A stretch of 64,000 nucleotides of DNA, from contig JAALGY010000041.1 in the NCBI GenBank assembly GCA_032358165.1, forward strand, positions 2,170,001 to 2,234,000. Direction: 5' to 3'. Each line of letters starts with the position of its first letter. Positions within the stretch are counted from its first letter, which is position 1. The notes below the pieces were generated by a model. It was not told the origin of the DNA. It did not search any database and worked only from the letters and a program-made list of their open reading frames with translations. The stretch is from Diplosphaera chodatii (Eukaryota; Chlorophyta; Trebouxiophyceae; Prasiolales; Stichococcaceae). Shown here piece after piece: positions 24,401 to 36,917 of this stretch. The translations under genes and the position numbers were made by a program.

Positions 24401-27367
24401 TCCGCTGCCAACCATCATGTGCAGATGCCTGTGCTGCAGCCCACTGCAGCCCAGTTGCACGCCACAAAGGGGGGGCTGACACAGTGTCAGCAGGGCCTCT
24501 GCTACCAGTCCCCGCCCTGCTCACCTTGGCTGCGGCGGCGCGCTGCTGCGCTTCCATGGCGCGCGCCTGCTCCATGAGCTTCGCCTGCTTCTGGATGAAC
24601 TGCACCAGCTGCTGCTGCTCCTCGGGCGGCGGCGGCGGCACGTCCGCCTGTGCTCGGGTGCGTGCAACGTCAGCCATCTCGAGATGGTGCACTGGCATTC
24701 GATGAAAGAAGTACTGTACCAATGATTCCCTGCGGCGCTACCAGTCTGGACCCAGATGGAGCGGCACCGAGGAAGACGACATCGTGTATGACAATACCCC
24801 ATGCTCATAGTCCCCAGTGACGCAGAAGCTCACGACCGATGTGTTGGAGCCGGCCCACCTCGGACGCGACGGGCACCAGCTGCAGGCGGATGGGCGGCAG
24901 CGCGTTGCTGAGGCGCGGGCCGTGGGGCCCAGACTGCGAGGCGGAGATGGCCTCCTGCATCGCGCGCTGCAGGTCCTGCCGGCTGGTCACTGTCACCAGA
25001 TCGCCCTCCCTGCAGCCATGCTAGCAGCAGGTCACCGCGGTATTGACCTTCGAATAGCGCCAGGCAAGCCATCTGGTGCTCAGCGATTGCCATGTTTCGC
25101 AGCTGCCAAGCAAAAGGACTTGATCCAAGGGGATTCACGGGGTTGCATGCAGGGCCAACATAGGCATGTCGAAGGCTCGCACTCGAAAGAAATAACATCA
25201 CGGCTGCCACTGACCTGTCCAAGAACTTGAGGGCAAAGGGCGGCGCATCAGGGAACTTTGCGCGCACGCCCTCTAGCATCTCTGCGTACGTCACGCTTGG
25301 GCCAATGTGCAGCAGCCGCGTCTCCTCGCCCAGCGTGCACTTGGCCTGAACACGATGCAACCAACAGTTGAGCATGCCATCCTTGGTGTGGTCCTGCAGC
25401 ACTCTTTCTTGTAGATAGGGCGCATGAATTTCGTGGTCATGCAAGGTGACCGGCTGCACAGAACACAACACACGCCGTGCGTCTGGCACAGCTAGATGCA
25501 AGTCACCGAGAACCGCGCCATGGCCAACATGCAGCCGCGACAAGTGAGCCTGTTTTGCAGCCCACCTGGAAGACGGAGATCTGCTGCCGCTGTCCGCCGC
25601 TGATGGAGGACGCCTTGCGGCGGCCGACCAGGGAGCTGCCTGCGTTGGCCGGCTTCTTGCCCGCCAGGATGTCCTTTAGCCGCTTCTCCGTCGCCTGTAC
25701 GACCGTAAGTGACGTATCACACGCCGTGCCAATATACTCCCAGAACAGCATGCATGCCACCTCTGTATGAGGATCATGCAAGGGAGGCTGACTCTGGTAG
25801 CTGGACATGTACGGCCAATGCCAGGGTGTTGACGGCATTGCCGACCCCTTGTTGTTCGACTGTGTTTAGTCGTCCGACCGTCTGGCAGTGATTTCAGGGC
25901 CGCCAAGCTTGGCGCCCAGCAGGTGTGCAGCCACTGGCGCCCACCTGGTTCTCAGGCGGCGCATCGTCCAGCTTGTTGACCTTCTGCACATCGCTGAGCG
26001 CCTGCTTGTACAGGCCCATGGCCTCCAGCGCCTTTGCCCTCCGCAGCAGCGCCTTCTGGTTGTTGGGCGCCACATCCAGCGCGCTGGTGCACTCGTTGAC
26101 CGCCTCCTTGTACCTTCACACGCCATGAAACCGCCACATCAGCACGGATTGCAGCATGCTCGCATGCAGCCACGCATGGTTGCATGGCGTTTCAGCATTG
26201 ATGTGACGTGCTGCATGGCGGCTGCACACTCCTGCATGCAGTTGCAGGACATACTGAAGTAGAGCAAATGTAAGCTGCCCGTTTTAAGCGACGCGCCCAA
26301 CGCAGGACGGCCACGGGGTAATAGGAGCTGGTTTCATCTGGGCAACACTAAATACCGGCAGCTCATTGCTGGCGCTAGCTACCAGGGAGTGTAGGTGCCC
26401 ACCCGCGTACAGAGCATGTGCATGCAACAGCGCTAAGAGGTTCAGAACCTAGCAGTCAGCTCTAGATCATGCTGCAGGACAGGCTGCGGTGCCTGCATGT
26501 GGCTGCCTTGACTGCGACCAAAGAGAAGCAGCAACAAAGAGAAGAGCTCACTTCTTGAGCATCATGCTGCACGCAGCCTTATTGCTGTGCAGCAGCACCG
26601 CCTCGCTGTGGCCCTCCGGCAGCATCTTGAGCGCCTTCTCATACGCCTCAAATGCCTTTGTATACTCCTTGCGCCCAAACAGCTTGTTGCCCTCATCCTT
26701 GAGCCCCGCCACCTGCGTTGAATCCGCCTGCAAGCGAGCGGGACGCAGATATTGCCGGACATGCATGACATGTGCGGCATGGAACAGCTCCTGTCCGCGA
26801 CATTGCCGCCGCCACCTAAGCATGTGCATGCCAGCCCAGCTATGGTCTCAGCCGCCCGACAGCAGCGTATGGCAGCAAACACGACCATGCAGCAAGACCG
26901 CAGCCTGCCAATGCATGTATCCCGATCACTGTGAACTTGCAAGAAAACCCAGCCACCCAGAGCAAGGGCAGGCTGCCACGATCCAAGAGTCTTTCTGATG
27001 TCGGACTCACGGACGAAGCGCGATGGTGTGATCATTGCTCTTTGCTCTGCTCGATAGATGACGTATGACTAGAATTTGCAAGCAAGGCGCCAGTGATAAG
27101 ACAGCCGTGCATGCACCTGGTCGTCCTGCCAGCTTGCTGTCCATTCAGCCGAAATGGCTGCGGGGCGGTACTATGCACATATGCGATACATAGAACATGT
27201 ATGACGGTACCGTTTGGGATCCGGCAGTGAGTTCGCGACCTGCACACCATGGGCTTCAAGGCAGATGTTGCGGCGGCCCTCATGACTGCGGGGACTCAGC
27301 GTGAAGGGCTTCCTACCTCGCTCATGTCGCGAGGCGCTGACGCCGGCCTCCGTGCGGATTTACCCAT
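21418..27367 (-). CDS. PB1 and TPR domain protein (CLMP1 / Phox family)
   Basis: Predicted 768 aa, close to plant CLMP1 (about 750 aa), which affects chloroplast separation, and to the related Phox1-4. Exons: 27367-27317, 26727-26552, 26113-25945, 25694-25566, 25345-25215, 25009-24859, 24647-24525, 24298-24158, 24036-23949, 23831-23713, 23537-23416, 23295-23214, 22980-22795, 22558-22388, 22205-22092, 21967-21746, 21549-21418. Residues 18-132 form TPRs (GNKLFGRKEYTKAFEAYEKA, SNKAACSMMLKK, CTSALDVAPNNQKALLRRAK). Residues 176-269 form a PB1 domain with acidic and basic faces (GPSVTYAEMLEGVRAKFPDA, REGDLVTVTSRQDLQ). The rest holds degenerate TPR-like helices and a Lys/Glu/Ala-rich repeat (AEEKPAAEEKPA). 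PB1 and TPR modules mediate protein docking; partners are unknown. Confidence 0.9.
22727..22774. repeat. Perfect 2 x 24-bp tandem repeat in an intron
   Basis: Two identical 24-bp units (22727-22750, 22751-22774), each made of two near-identical 12-mers GACAGATATTGT and GATAGATATTGT. It lies in the PB1/TPR gene intron close to the donor of the exon ending at 22795, and it is AT-rich against a GC-rich background. Confidence 0.85.
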
Positions 27368-27743
27368 GGTGCGGCCCGACTTGAGGAGCTCGCTGGTGGG
27401 CCGTGCGACGGAAACAGTGCCCGTCCTGCCGAGACTGTGCAGCGGCTGCTGCTTCAACTAGCTGCCCGTCAAGTCCTCGTAATGCGGACGGCAGTGCTGA
27501 TGTATGGGTTGCAGGCAGTTCTTGCCAGTTTGCCTGCCGATCATGGACCACGACCAAGCTGGCTCCTGCCTGACTGCTGCCTCCCTACTTCCAGATGTGC
27601 CAACTCTCCGACAGTAGCCTTCAGGTGATGACTAAACAGCCTCATAGGGACGTAGTAAAGGCGTTGTAAAGGTTAGATAGGTGGTGCAAGTAGAAAGCCA
27701 CATTGCAAAACATGCTGCCGCAGCTTGACCTGGTACCCAATAC
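27368..27743. other. Tandem intergenic spacer
   Basis: This 376 bp lies between the stop of the ketopantoate-reductase-like gene and the start of the PB1/TPR gene, both on the minus strand. It must contain the promoter of the PB1/TPR gene. I see no further gene. Confidence 0.4.
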
Positions 27744-29649
27744 TCAAATGGCGCCGACTTTCTTCAGCGCCTCTGTGTGCCTGGGGTAAGGGTCAAATGT
27801 GCCAGCCTCCATCGCTTGCCTGCTCTGCTCGTAGAACCAGCCGTTTCGCCACTCGAACTGCGCCGTCATCGGTGGATGCAGTACATCAGCACCAGAAGGA
27901 CCGGCTGACACACCAACGTGCACGGTCTTCAGCAATGCGCGGCACATGCACGCTCGAAGGTGCTCACCTCTTTGACAGCCGTTGGGAAGCCAGCGACAGA
28001 TCGTGAGTAAGCCAGCAGCCGCGGTACCACCCCATCGTCAAGCTTGACATCCAGCTGCGCTTGGCCGCCAGCTGCCAGCTCCTTGATGAGCTCCGACACC
28101 TGGCATCGTGCATGCCCAGAAGGCTCAACGTGATTTGGGAAGCACGGTACGCATCCCATTGCGTGCTGGATGGACTAGCGATGCGCATGTGCCAGCTGGT
28201 GCAGCAGGCTGCAAAGCAGTGTATCAGATCGTTGAACCACCTGCAGAACAGCACCACATCTGGGCGATTCTCCTCACCTCATCCGTGTGCTGTGACTCCA
28301 CCTCGCCTACACTGACATTGCCATGCTTCGCCCCCACCACCATCACCGTACTGCAGGCAACAAGCGATTGGATGATATAGCAGCCACCACAACGCTGTCT
28401 ACCACAGGAACGGCAGCCGTCAAGCATCCTACCTGATCCAAATGAGCTTCTCGAGCATGCTCTTCTTGTATTGCACCCTGTCCAGCACCTGCAGATTTCG
28501 CTCTGCCGCCTCACCGCACATTTGATCAGTAGAAGCAACCCACCTTCCAGCAACACACTTTGCACGCCTGTGCAAATCACGGCAGGCAACACCTTGCAGC
28601 TGAGGTCAGCAGTCGATAACCGCGCTGCGAACGCCTCTGCATGCTTGCCGGTGGCTGCTGTCAAACCCTCTGGATTTGTGTCCGTTTTGCCGTCAATCGG
28701 CCTATCGCCCAGCTTTGCCACCGCGAAGTACACCAACACCTGTTCCAGACTGACAGTACCAGGGCTTATATCATAGCTGCTGTATTCTGAGATTCCCGGG
28801 GCTACTTCAAGCAGAGCTTGGGCCAATGGTTGAAAGATACCCGCATGCCTGTGTATTGTCACCGAGACCCTTCTCGTCAAGCCAAGGCTGCAGCATGCCA
28901 TTCTGGATGAAAACGAGATCTGCACACAGCACCATTCTCATTTGATTGCAGTTCACTGCATGCTATAAAGTCTAAGGTTTAGCAACAATAGCATAAACGG
29001 CACTGCCTCTGGCTGCCAACACTTCTGGCTTACCTTCTCGCCGGTCGGGCGGCGTAGCGTCTACAACACCCTGCAGGTCATTGTTGCGGGTTGCCACCAC
29101 AATGGGGCCTGCTGGCCCGTCAACCTTCTCTCCACGCTTGATGATCACCTGCACGCGGGCGCCATGGTGGCATCCAGGAACAACCCTTCTTCGATCCAAA
29201 CAGTTCCTACTTCGTCATAAAGATTCGATTTGCATGTGAGAGCATCGCACATCATCTCCGGCACCAAGATCCGCCAGCGCCTTGCCAACACGCCCGCTGC
29301 CAACGATCGTGAAAGGCTGCTGTCGTGCACGGCACATGACAAAGTCAGTATCTGACAGTGGCACGACGCCAGCTGCAGCGAGGAGTGTTGAACGACTCAA
29401 CCTGTGATGGAAGCATGGTGGCGCATGCACCTGAGATGCTGCCATGCACGTGACACGCCGTGCTGCTGATCGCGGCTCGCTGGTGAACGGCGCGATGCTG
29501 TTTCTCAGGTTGCAAGATCCCCTTGCAATCAGTGCTGATCGAGAGTGTCTGCAGGCCAATGGTGAAGTGCGTGCGGCCGCGGTGTGAGCAGCGACTGGCA
29601 GCACACGATCCGCCAACGTGCGCACGACCGACGGAACAGCCGCTGCCAT
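27744..29649 (-). CDS. Plastid-targeted Rossmann-fold protein, ketopantoate reductase (ApbA/PanE)-like
   Basis: Predicted 330 aa in nine exons: 29649-29431, 29316-29251, 29148-29034, 28919-28849, 28739-28593, 28488-28433, 28350-28278, 28099-27968 and 27857-27744. The first exon is a Ser/Arg/Ala-rich chloroplast transit peptide ending in RRVTCMAASQ. The mature protein opens with a dinucleotide-binding P-loop PFTIVGSGRVGKALADLG. It continues with VVATRNNDLQGVVDATPPDR, DLVFIQNGMLQPWLDEKG and a long helical C-terminal domain. This is the layout of a plant family of unknown function that resembles ketopantoate reductase. The intron after 28849 begins with GCATGC; the next exon (VLVYFAVAKLGDRPIDGKTD) joins in phase only with that GC donor. 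The reaction is not known. It is divergent from UFD1. Confidence 0.8.
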
Positions 29650-29933
29650 GCTTACCTTGCAACGCCGTGACAAGGCACGTTGCAAGAGCACGATCTGGAT
29701 CACTGCATGCGGTAGTGTCGTTTCTGGCTAGCGCTTCGCTGCAGGGTGGCAAAATGCTCCAGGCCAATTGGCCTCAGCACGTAACAACTGGCGCACAATG
29801 CATGTCTCAGCCTATCGGACAGTCGTGCATCAAAGCACATAGATGCTGAGAGCCATCTGCAAACGCAGCGTGCACAGGCTGTCAATATAACCTTCTCGCT
29901 TGGACAACATTCTGGACAACATCGGAGGCAAAT
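29650..29933. promoter_or_regulatory. Divergent promoter region: Rossmann-fold gene (-) / UFD1 (+)
   Basis: Only 284 bp separate the two start codons, the tightest divergent pair here. TGGACAACAT is repeated at 29901-29910 and 29913-29922, just upstream of the UFD1 ATG. The repeat may be regulatory or lie in the 5' UTR. Confidence 0.5.
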
Positions 29934-31992
29934 ATGTTTGGATTTTTTAATCATGGTCTTGGGCCAATGGCGAACTTTGAAGCCAACTACCGGGCGTATC
30001 CAGTGAGTTTCATTGACAAGCTGGACGCTGAGAACGGCGACAAAGTCTTTCTACCACCCTCCGCATTGGACAGACTCTGTGAGTAATACGCCAGGACGTT
30101 GAGACGTGACAAACTTGAGAGCAAATGCAGCACAATGTTGTGTGATGCCGCACTTCACGGCAGCAGCAGGCATCGCCTGCGTTGTCATGCTTGCACCTGC
30201 TGCTATTGCGTTCACCGGCACATTCCGCACACTGGGGCTGGTGGTGACATCCTCTCACAGCAATGACCCGGGACTGACGCCCTGGATGAGTTGCCACATG
30301 CAGCGTCCATGAACGTGGAGTATCCAATGCTGTTCAACATCACCAACCGGCAGACAAGCCGCGACACGCACTGCGGCGTTCTGGAGTTCATTGCCGAGGA
30401 GGGTGTGGTCTACATGCCCTACTGGGTGGGCTTGTGGTCCATCTCGTTTTCTAAAAAGCAAGAACTAGCACCCTGCCAGCAGCAGTCATGCATCAATGGC
30501 CTAGTGCCTTGGCTACTTCATGCCGACAGCCTGATGACCTGTCCGTGCAGATGATGCAAAACCTGGTGCTGCAAGAGGGTGACGTGGTGAAGGTGAGCAG
30601 TTGGTCTTGGTTAGCATAAGTGTACTGCATCAAATGCGGCATGGTTTCTCCTCGACTAGTCCCCAGCTTGGCAGAGCCTTAGGCATGAATGCGGTGCACA
30701 CCGTATGCAGGTGCGCAATGTGTCGCTGCCAAAGGGCACATATGTGAAGCTGCAACCACATACAACCGACTTTATCAACATCTCAAACCCCAAGGCGGTG
30801 CTGGAGACCACATTGCGCGGGTGCGCTGCAATACGCTTCTCGGTGGCACAGCGGGCCATGTATGCAGTCCTGCATCCACGGCATGCTGCATTGGTTGCAC
30901 GCATCAGCGATCAGTGTTGCGTCTGTGTGCAGGTACACATGCCTGACAGTGGGTGATGCCATCTGCGTGTACTATAACAATCGCAAGTACTTTATCGATG
31001 TGGTGGAGGCCAAGCCTGCGCCCGCCATCTCAGTCATCGAGACAGACTGCGAGGTGCCCTGCTGCATTGCTTGCAGCCGCATGCAACTGCGGCTGCATGT
31101 GCCTCTCGGAAACTCTCTGATCCAGCACTTGGGCGCATCCGCTCAGTTGCTGGTGCTTCCGAGTCGCAGGTCGACTTTGCACAGCCGCTGGACTATGTGG
31201 AGCCTGTCCGGGAGCCGGCAAAGCCCGCACCAACACCAGCAACAGGTACGTAGGGCTGCCACATGCAGTTTGCAACAGGTATGCACTCACTGCACAGAGC
31301 TGAGGATGTTAGCAATCCTACCACATCATGTGTGACTTGCGACCATTCACATCCCGCACAGATGCAGCCGGGCCATCCACGTCAGCGGCCGAGCCGGAGG
31401 CGCCTGAGGAGCCCAAGTTCCTTGCGTTCGCCGGCTCAGGGCGGCGGCTGGACGGGAAGGCGCCGAAGCACGAAGCGCAGCCCCTCGCCGTGCCGCTCAA
31501 CCAGTACAAAGGTCCGCCACGGCTGCGTGGGCATGTCACTCAAGTCCTGCAACGTTGCAAAGCAGCATGCCCACACCGTCAGTCCCTGCCTTCCACGCTC
31601 ACTCTGGGCTGACCGGCGTCCATCGTACCCTCAGGTGGATGGCGGACAGCAGCAGAGACTGCAGCAGCGACTGTTGGAGGGCCTGAGACGGATGCGAAGG
31701 CAGCGCCCGCAGCTGGTGCAGGTAAGTGCCATGCTGTGCTGCATGATGAGTCCTGTCTCATGCAGCTTCTAGCGCACTTACATCAATGCAAGCAGCATCA
31801 TTTGACAATGATTGGCACCATGCAGCTGCCGATGGCAAGCGGACGGGCAAGGTGGTATTTGGCGGCGGCAACCGGCTGACGGCCAAAAAGGATAAGCCAA
31901 AGCCACCACCCAAGCCGAAGGAGGAGGAGGAGAAGGACGATGACACTTCGAGGTTCACGGCCTTCGGCGGCAAGCCCAACAAGCTCCGATGA
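29934..31992 (+). CDS. UFD1: Ubiquitin fusion degradation protein UFD1
   Basis: Predicted 339 aa. Exons: 29934-30078, 30304-30425, 30551-30592, 30711-30820, 30933-31053, 31170-31245, 31362-31511, 31635-31721 and 31826-31992. UFD1 pairs with NPL4 as a cofactor of the CDC48/p97 ATPase in extracting ubiquitylated proteins, notably in ER-associated degradation. The UT3 domain is nearly invariant: [85 protein letters not shown]. The C-terminal half is Ala/Pro/acidic with [12 protein letters not shown] and the terminal PNKLR, matching the CDC48-interacting SHP-like region. A TGTAA lies about 110 nt after the stop. Confidence 0.97.
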
Positions 31993-32327
31993 CGGCCGCC
32001 CCGTGCAGTCCGGACCAAGTATCGTTCAGGCTAGCTTCTTGCCAATAATAGAGTACGGGTAACATTGTACTAGCAAGCCAGCTCAGATCAACCAGAGCCG
32101 TGTAAACTTCAGTACGTTGCTGCGCGCGGCGACATAGGCACGAGCGCCTGTGTAGCTCACTGCACTTGCACCACGTGAACTCTCACACTGTGCTTCTCGC
32201 TGCCCACACCACCTTCCGTGGATCGCCAGCCTCGAATACACAAACAAAGAGAACAACACAGTTGCCAGTATGCTGGCAGCCTGAGAACGCACCTCCCCGC
32301 CCATCCGCGGTGCTGAGTGTTTCAGAG
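31993..32327. other. Spacer between UFD1 and GH1 gene
   Basis: This 335 bp holds the UFD1 3' UTR and the promoter of the beta-glucosidase gene on the same strand. I see no additional gene. Confidence 0.4.
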
Positions 32328-35300
32328 ATGGCAGCTGACAAGCCATCAGCTAAGGAGCTGACGGGCGCAGACAAGAATCAGGGAGACCACAAGGATGTCT
32401 CCATCATGTTCCCTCCCACCTTCCTCTGCGGTGAGAAAAGTCGACATGTTGATGCTGCAGGCTATCAGAACAACACATTTTTTCATTTTAACAATTCCGT
32501 TTCTGATTGCAGGCACCGCCATTAACGTCTTTCAGAACTCGGGTGCGCTGCCGCTGCAAGAAGGTGTTCTATGGTTGCTCCTGTGCAGGCCTCGCGCAAT
32601 AAACAAAGAGTTGGCACGCCAATTGCAGGTGACGAGAACACGAACTGGGCCTGGTACGAAAAACAGAAAAAGATTGAGATCAACCTGCGGCTCCGGTTTT
32701 CGCTTGGCGCTGTGGATGATCTGGACGGCCTGAACGAGAACCACAATGCTTTCACAGAGACTAGGTGAGCAGAGTACCTGCACTGTCACAAGATATGCCA
32801 CGCATGGTCTGGTTCTTTGGCATCATGCCATGGTGGGGATGTCGGCAGTGTGCAATGGCATATGGCTGCAGGTGGGAGAAGCTGGGGCCATCGGTGATCG
32901 AGAAGGGATACAAGATCGGCTGCAGCTCAGATTTCTGGAATCGCTACGAGGAGGACATCGGTATTGCCAAAGATCTGGGTGAGCGGACGCCCGCTGCAGG
33001 CGCTCATATTTGGTGTGCATATGACAGCAGCATGGACCGGCCGCCCGCTTTGCACGATCTGGATGCTCTGTACGCAATGCGTGCTGCAGACGTTGTTTGA
33101 CGAGCCAGGTGCTCAGTCTGCCGACATGATTGATAGCGGCACTGGTGATCATTCTGCAGGTTGCAACAGCTTCCGGCTGTCGATAGAGTGGAGCCGAATC
33201 TTCCCGCAGCGCGGCGTCATTGACCAGTCCGCCGTGGATCGCTACCACCAGATGTTCGATGCGCTGGACAGGTGAGACTGTCAGCCAGGACCATACACGG
33301 GTCACGCTCCATGTTCATCGGCACCTGCGCGTCTGCTGATGGGCGCCTGCTTGGGGCGCCCAGTGCTGCTAAGCAGGCTGCAAAAGCAGACCAGTGCGGA
33401 TATGCACAAGAGCGAATGTGTGTGGCCAATCCACCGTGCACCCTACGGGCAACATGCCATGCAGGGCAAACATGGAGAGCAATGTGACCCTGTACTGGTT
33501 TGTGTTGCCCAAGTGGTTCATGGACATGGGCGGATTTGAGAAGGAGGAGAACATCGCCGAGTTTGTCAACTGGGGCCGCATCGCATTTGAGCTGTTTGGT
33601 GAGTGGTGCAGTGGACGTGGATCGACAATTGAACCGAAGGGCGCATAGCAGAACAAGTGTGGCCCCCATAGTTCGGCAGTTGCGACACGATCTTACCAAA
33701 ATCGGCAGATTGTACAGCCACAAGGCCTTCTGTCCTGTACAGCACATCCTCTGATCCAGGTGTACACCATGAGTTCGGCAGAAGTAAGTTCAATGGAAGC
33801 CTGTGCCGACGAGCTCACTCGCTGCATGCAGGCAAGCGGTCGAAGCTTTGGGCAACGATCAACGAGCCGGCTGTGTCAGCGATGTGCGGCTACATCGTGG
33901 GCAACCACCCGCCTGGCAAGAAGGGACGCTTCAAGGTGTGCTGGGGACGCTGTAGCACCTCACACTGCATGCTGCATTGCATGCACGACTCGCTGGTACG
34001 ACCGCACACGTCACGGTGCATGCTACATGTTGAACGATGTGACACATCCGCAGGCTGCCAACTCGGGCCCACAACAAGCAGACACTTATGACAGCAGGAA
34101 GGACCATGTGGCGGCGTGTTCAAACATGGTTTTTGTCCTGCAGATGGCGGGCACGGTGCTGTGCAACATCTTGCGGGGCCACAAGCAGGTGTACGACGCG
34201 ATCAAGTCGATGCCAGGGGGCAAGACCGTTGCGGTGGGCATTGTGCACAACGTCTTCTGGCTGGAGCCCAAGGGCGAAGGCCTGCTGTACGCGCATGTCA
34301 GGTGACAGAAATACAGGCAATTTTCATGAGCAGATGATCTACGTCAGTTCATCGTCCGCTCTGCGAGGGGCATGTCGCACGCATAACTTCTGTCGATGCC
34401 CAGTGGCTTGTACCACGGATCCACACTCGACTGCTGCAAGAGTGACTCCAGACGTTCGGTGGCCAACGTCCTGTGGTGTCAATGGCAGGGCGGTGCTGGG
34501 CGTGGCAAACCAGGTGTGGGCGAATGAGGTGGTGATGGACTACCTGCGGGAGGGGCGCTTTGAGTACTCTACTCCCGTCCCCGGCCAGAGCAACGTCAAA
34601 TACGTGGTGGGTAACCGACTTGCTCATGTAAGGGTTGTTGGGGGGGACTGCTGGGTGGCAGTCTGCTGTGGCACCCTGCATGCTGCAGCATGGTCGTGGC
34701 GCAATATGTGTGCTGACAGGGTTGGAGCCCACTGCAGGAGCCAGACGGCAAGCCAGGCAACGACTTCATCGGGCTGAACCACTACGCCAGGTACGACCCG
34801 TTGAGACCATACCACTACACTGAGCCCCTTTGAGTCTTGAGTATCAGCAATACAAGCTAGCGTGCATGATCTTGATGCCCGGGGAGGTGCAGCAGTGGGT
34901 GTTGGTGGCTGCGCAGGGCGGTGGTGAACTGGATGCTGCAGCCGGACACCAAGGGCGAGACGGGCGGCCTCAGCCAGATGGTGCGTCGCCTATTGCAGCC
35001 GTGAGCAAGTGGCTGGCGCTGCCAACAATTGACAACCAGGGCATGCCACATGTTCCTCTGCACCTTACGCAAGGGCACGGGCGCCGGCAGGCGAGCTTCA
35101 TCTGTATAGACAGCTATAGCTGAAATTGTTGACGCCGTGTGCAGGACTACCCGGTGTACCCGCCCAGCCTGTACCGCGCGATCAGCTACGTGTCTACGCT
35201 GGGCGTGCCCATCTACATCATGGAGAACGGCATCCCGACTGCCAAGGACGACCCCTCCCGCAAGCGCTGGATCATGGGCTGCCTGCAGCAGGTGGACAGA

Positions 35301-36530
35301 CGCACCGCCCTAACAAGTTCCCACATGTGCCCCGTGCATGCGCTCATTGCTCAGGCAGCCCCAGGCATCATCTGACACTGGTGCTGCCGCACGCCAACAC
35401 AGCGTGTTATGGAGAGTAGCAGCCCGGTTGATCCTGTTATGCAGCTGTTTGCACGATTCCTGTGCAGGTGAAGAATGCCATTGACGACGGCTACGATGTG
35501 CGCGGCTACATGTACTGGACGCTGATCGACAACTTCGAGTGGAACTTTGCCTGGGTGCGCGTCTGCTGTGATGTGGCTGTACATGAGGTACATGAAGCCA
35601 TGTGCCTGGCCGATTCCCTAGTTGCTGCTGCTGCAGGTCCTAGAGTTCGGCCTGTATGAGTTCATCCGGGAGGAAGGCAACCCAGGCGGCGTGCGGAAGA
35701 TCAAGCAGGGCAGCGAGGTATGGAAACAAAACGTGCACATGGCCTGCATCTTGGCCCTGAATGTTGTCCATTGCCTGGTTTGATATGTCAGACTGTGATT
35801 CACCCTGTGAAGGCTGCATGTGCGCCCTGCTCGACGGAAGGGTGCAAACGGCCTCACTCACCCATGCTGATGGCTGTGCTGGACGCAACTTGCTGTGCAG
35901 GCGCTGAGGGAGTGGTACGAGAAGGAGGGCCCCGTCTTGACGAAGCTGCTGCAGGAGCGGGTGGGGCAGAAGGGCGACCCCATCCCCGGTGATCAGCCCA
36001 GCCAGCACGTCAAAAACGCCCTGCCAGCCTGCATCCCTTACACACGAGCATCAAGGCTTCTGAGAAGAAACAGTTGCAGAGTCATGCTTCAGCTGAGACG
36101 CTGGACTGAACCGTCCTGCTGCGCTGACACACCCTATCATTCGGCCGCCTGCAGTCAAGCCTGAGGCGGAGCGGCGGCGGCTGGAGGACATGCGCGAGCG
36201 ACAGTTCCTAAAGGAGCAGGGCGTGAAGGAGGCGGACCTCCCCAAGCTCACCAGCCAGGCGGTGGGTTCACATTCATATTGATCATATTGATCTACTCAT
36301 ATTGATTTATGTTCATATTGGATTGATGTTGTTTCCAGCTGCTAATCCCCTTTTCCACATAGGGATTGCGTCTCCTGCGAGTGCAGCAGGAATGCATGCT
36401 GGGCAGACTCATGGTATGCGTCCTTGCCCTCAGCATGTAGTTCCCTCCATTGCAGGACCCAGCAGAGCATGGCATCAACGGCATGCGGTACCAGCACACG
36501 GAGATGGATCACCCCAGCGCCACATCTTAA
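32328..36530 (+). CDS. Glycoside hydrolase family 1 beta-glucosidase
   Basis: Predicted 567 aa in 17 exons: 32328-32430, 32513-32542, 32629-32764, 32872-32978, 33160-33271, 33465-33598, 33832-33935, 34144-34301, 34489-34606, 34738-34790, 34917-34980, 35145-35291, 35468-35554, 35637-35717, 35901-35988, 36155-36261, 36456-36530. The GH1 barrel shows [12 protein letters not shown], the acid/base glutamate in LWATINEP (about E219), [11 protein letters not shown], the nucleophile in [10 protein letters not shown] (about E400), and [18 protein letters not shown]. Residues after about 490 form a charged helical extension ([14 protein letters not shown]) not typical of GH1 enzymes. There is no signal peptide on the proposed start, so a cytosolic or envelope location is more likely than secretion. 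The substrate is unknown. Confidence 0.92.
36271..36330. repeat. AT-rich imperfect CATATTGAT repeat in an intron
   Basis: Several copies of CATATTGAT and variants fill the last intron of the GH1 gene. The base composition contrasts sharply with the surrounding exons. Confidence 0.7.
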
Positions 36531-36917
36531 GGAGACGACACTCTGCGCCATTAGTTATTGTTTAATCCGGTAGCGGTGGCTAAGCATGGCATCTTGGCTG
36601 CAATTGTCACATTGACACAACATACTGGCCAGCCGTGCAGCCAAAGTCAGCATGACAGTCGTGTCCGGCGTGCACCAGGTGCGCTGCACACTATGATGCT
36701 TTCAATGTCCTTTTCGGCACAATGTCGTTGGCGACTGTCGTTCGGCTTTCCACGTCAGACTCAGGCGAGGGTTGCTAGTGGTTGTTGAGTAGCATTCAGG
36801 ACCGTTCAGAGCAGTCAGCAAGGCGGCTTGGCCTGTGCAAAATTTTTATTCTGTAGTTCGTTTTACATCGGCTGTCAAGCTACCAGGGCACACCGTCCTG
36901 CCACCAAAAACCCTGCA
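36531..36917. other. Convergent spacer: GH1 / glucosidase II beta
   Basis: This is the 3' flank of both genes. A minus-strand TGTAA lies near 36865, about 50 nt after the glucosidase II beta stop. No gene is seen. Confidence 0.45.
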
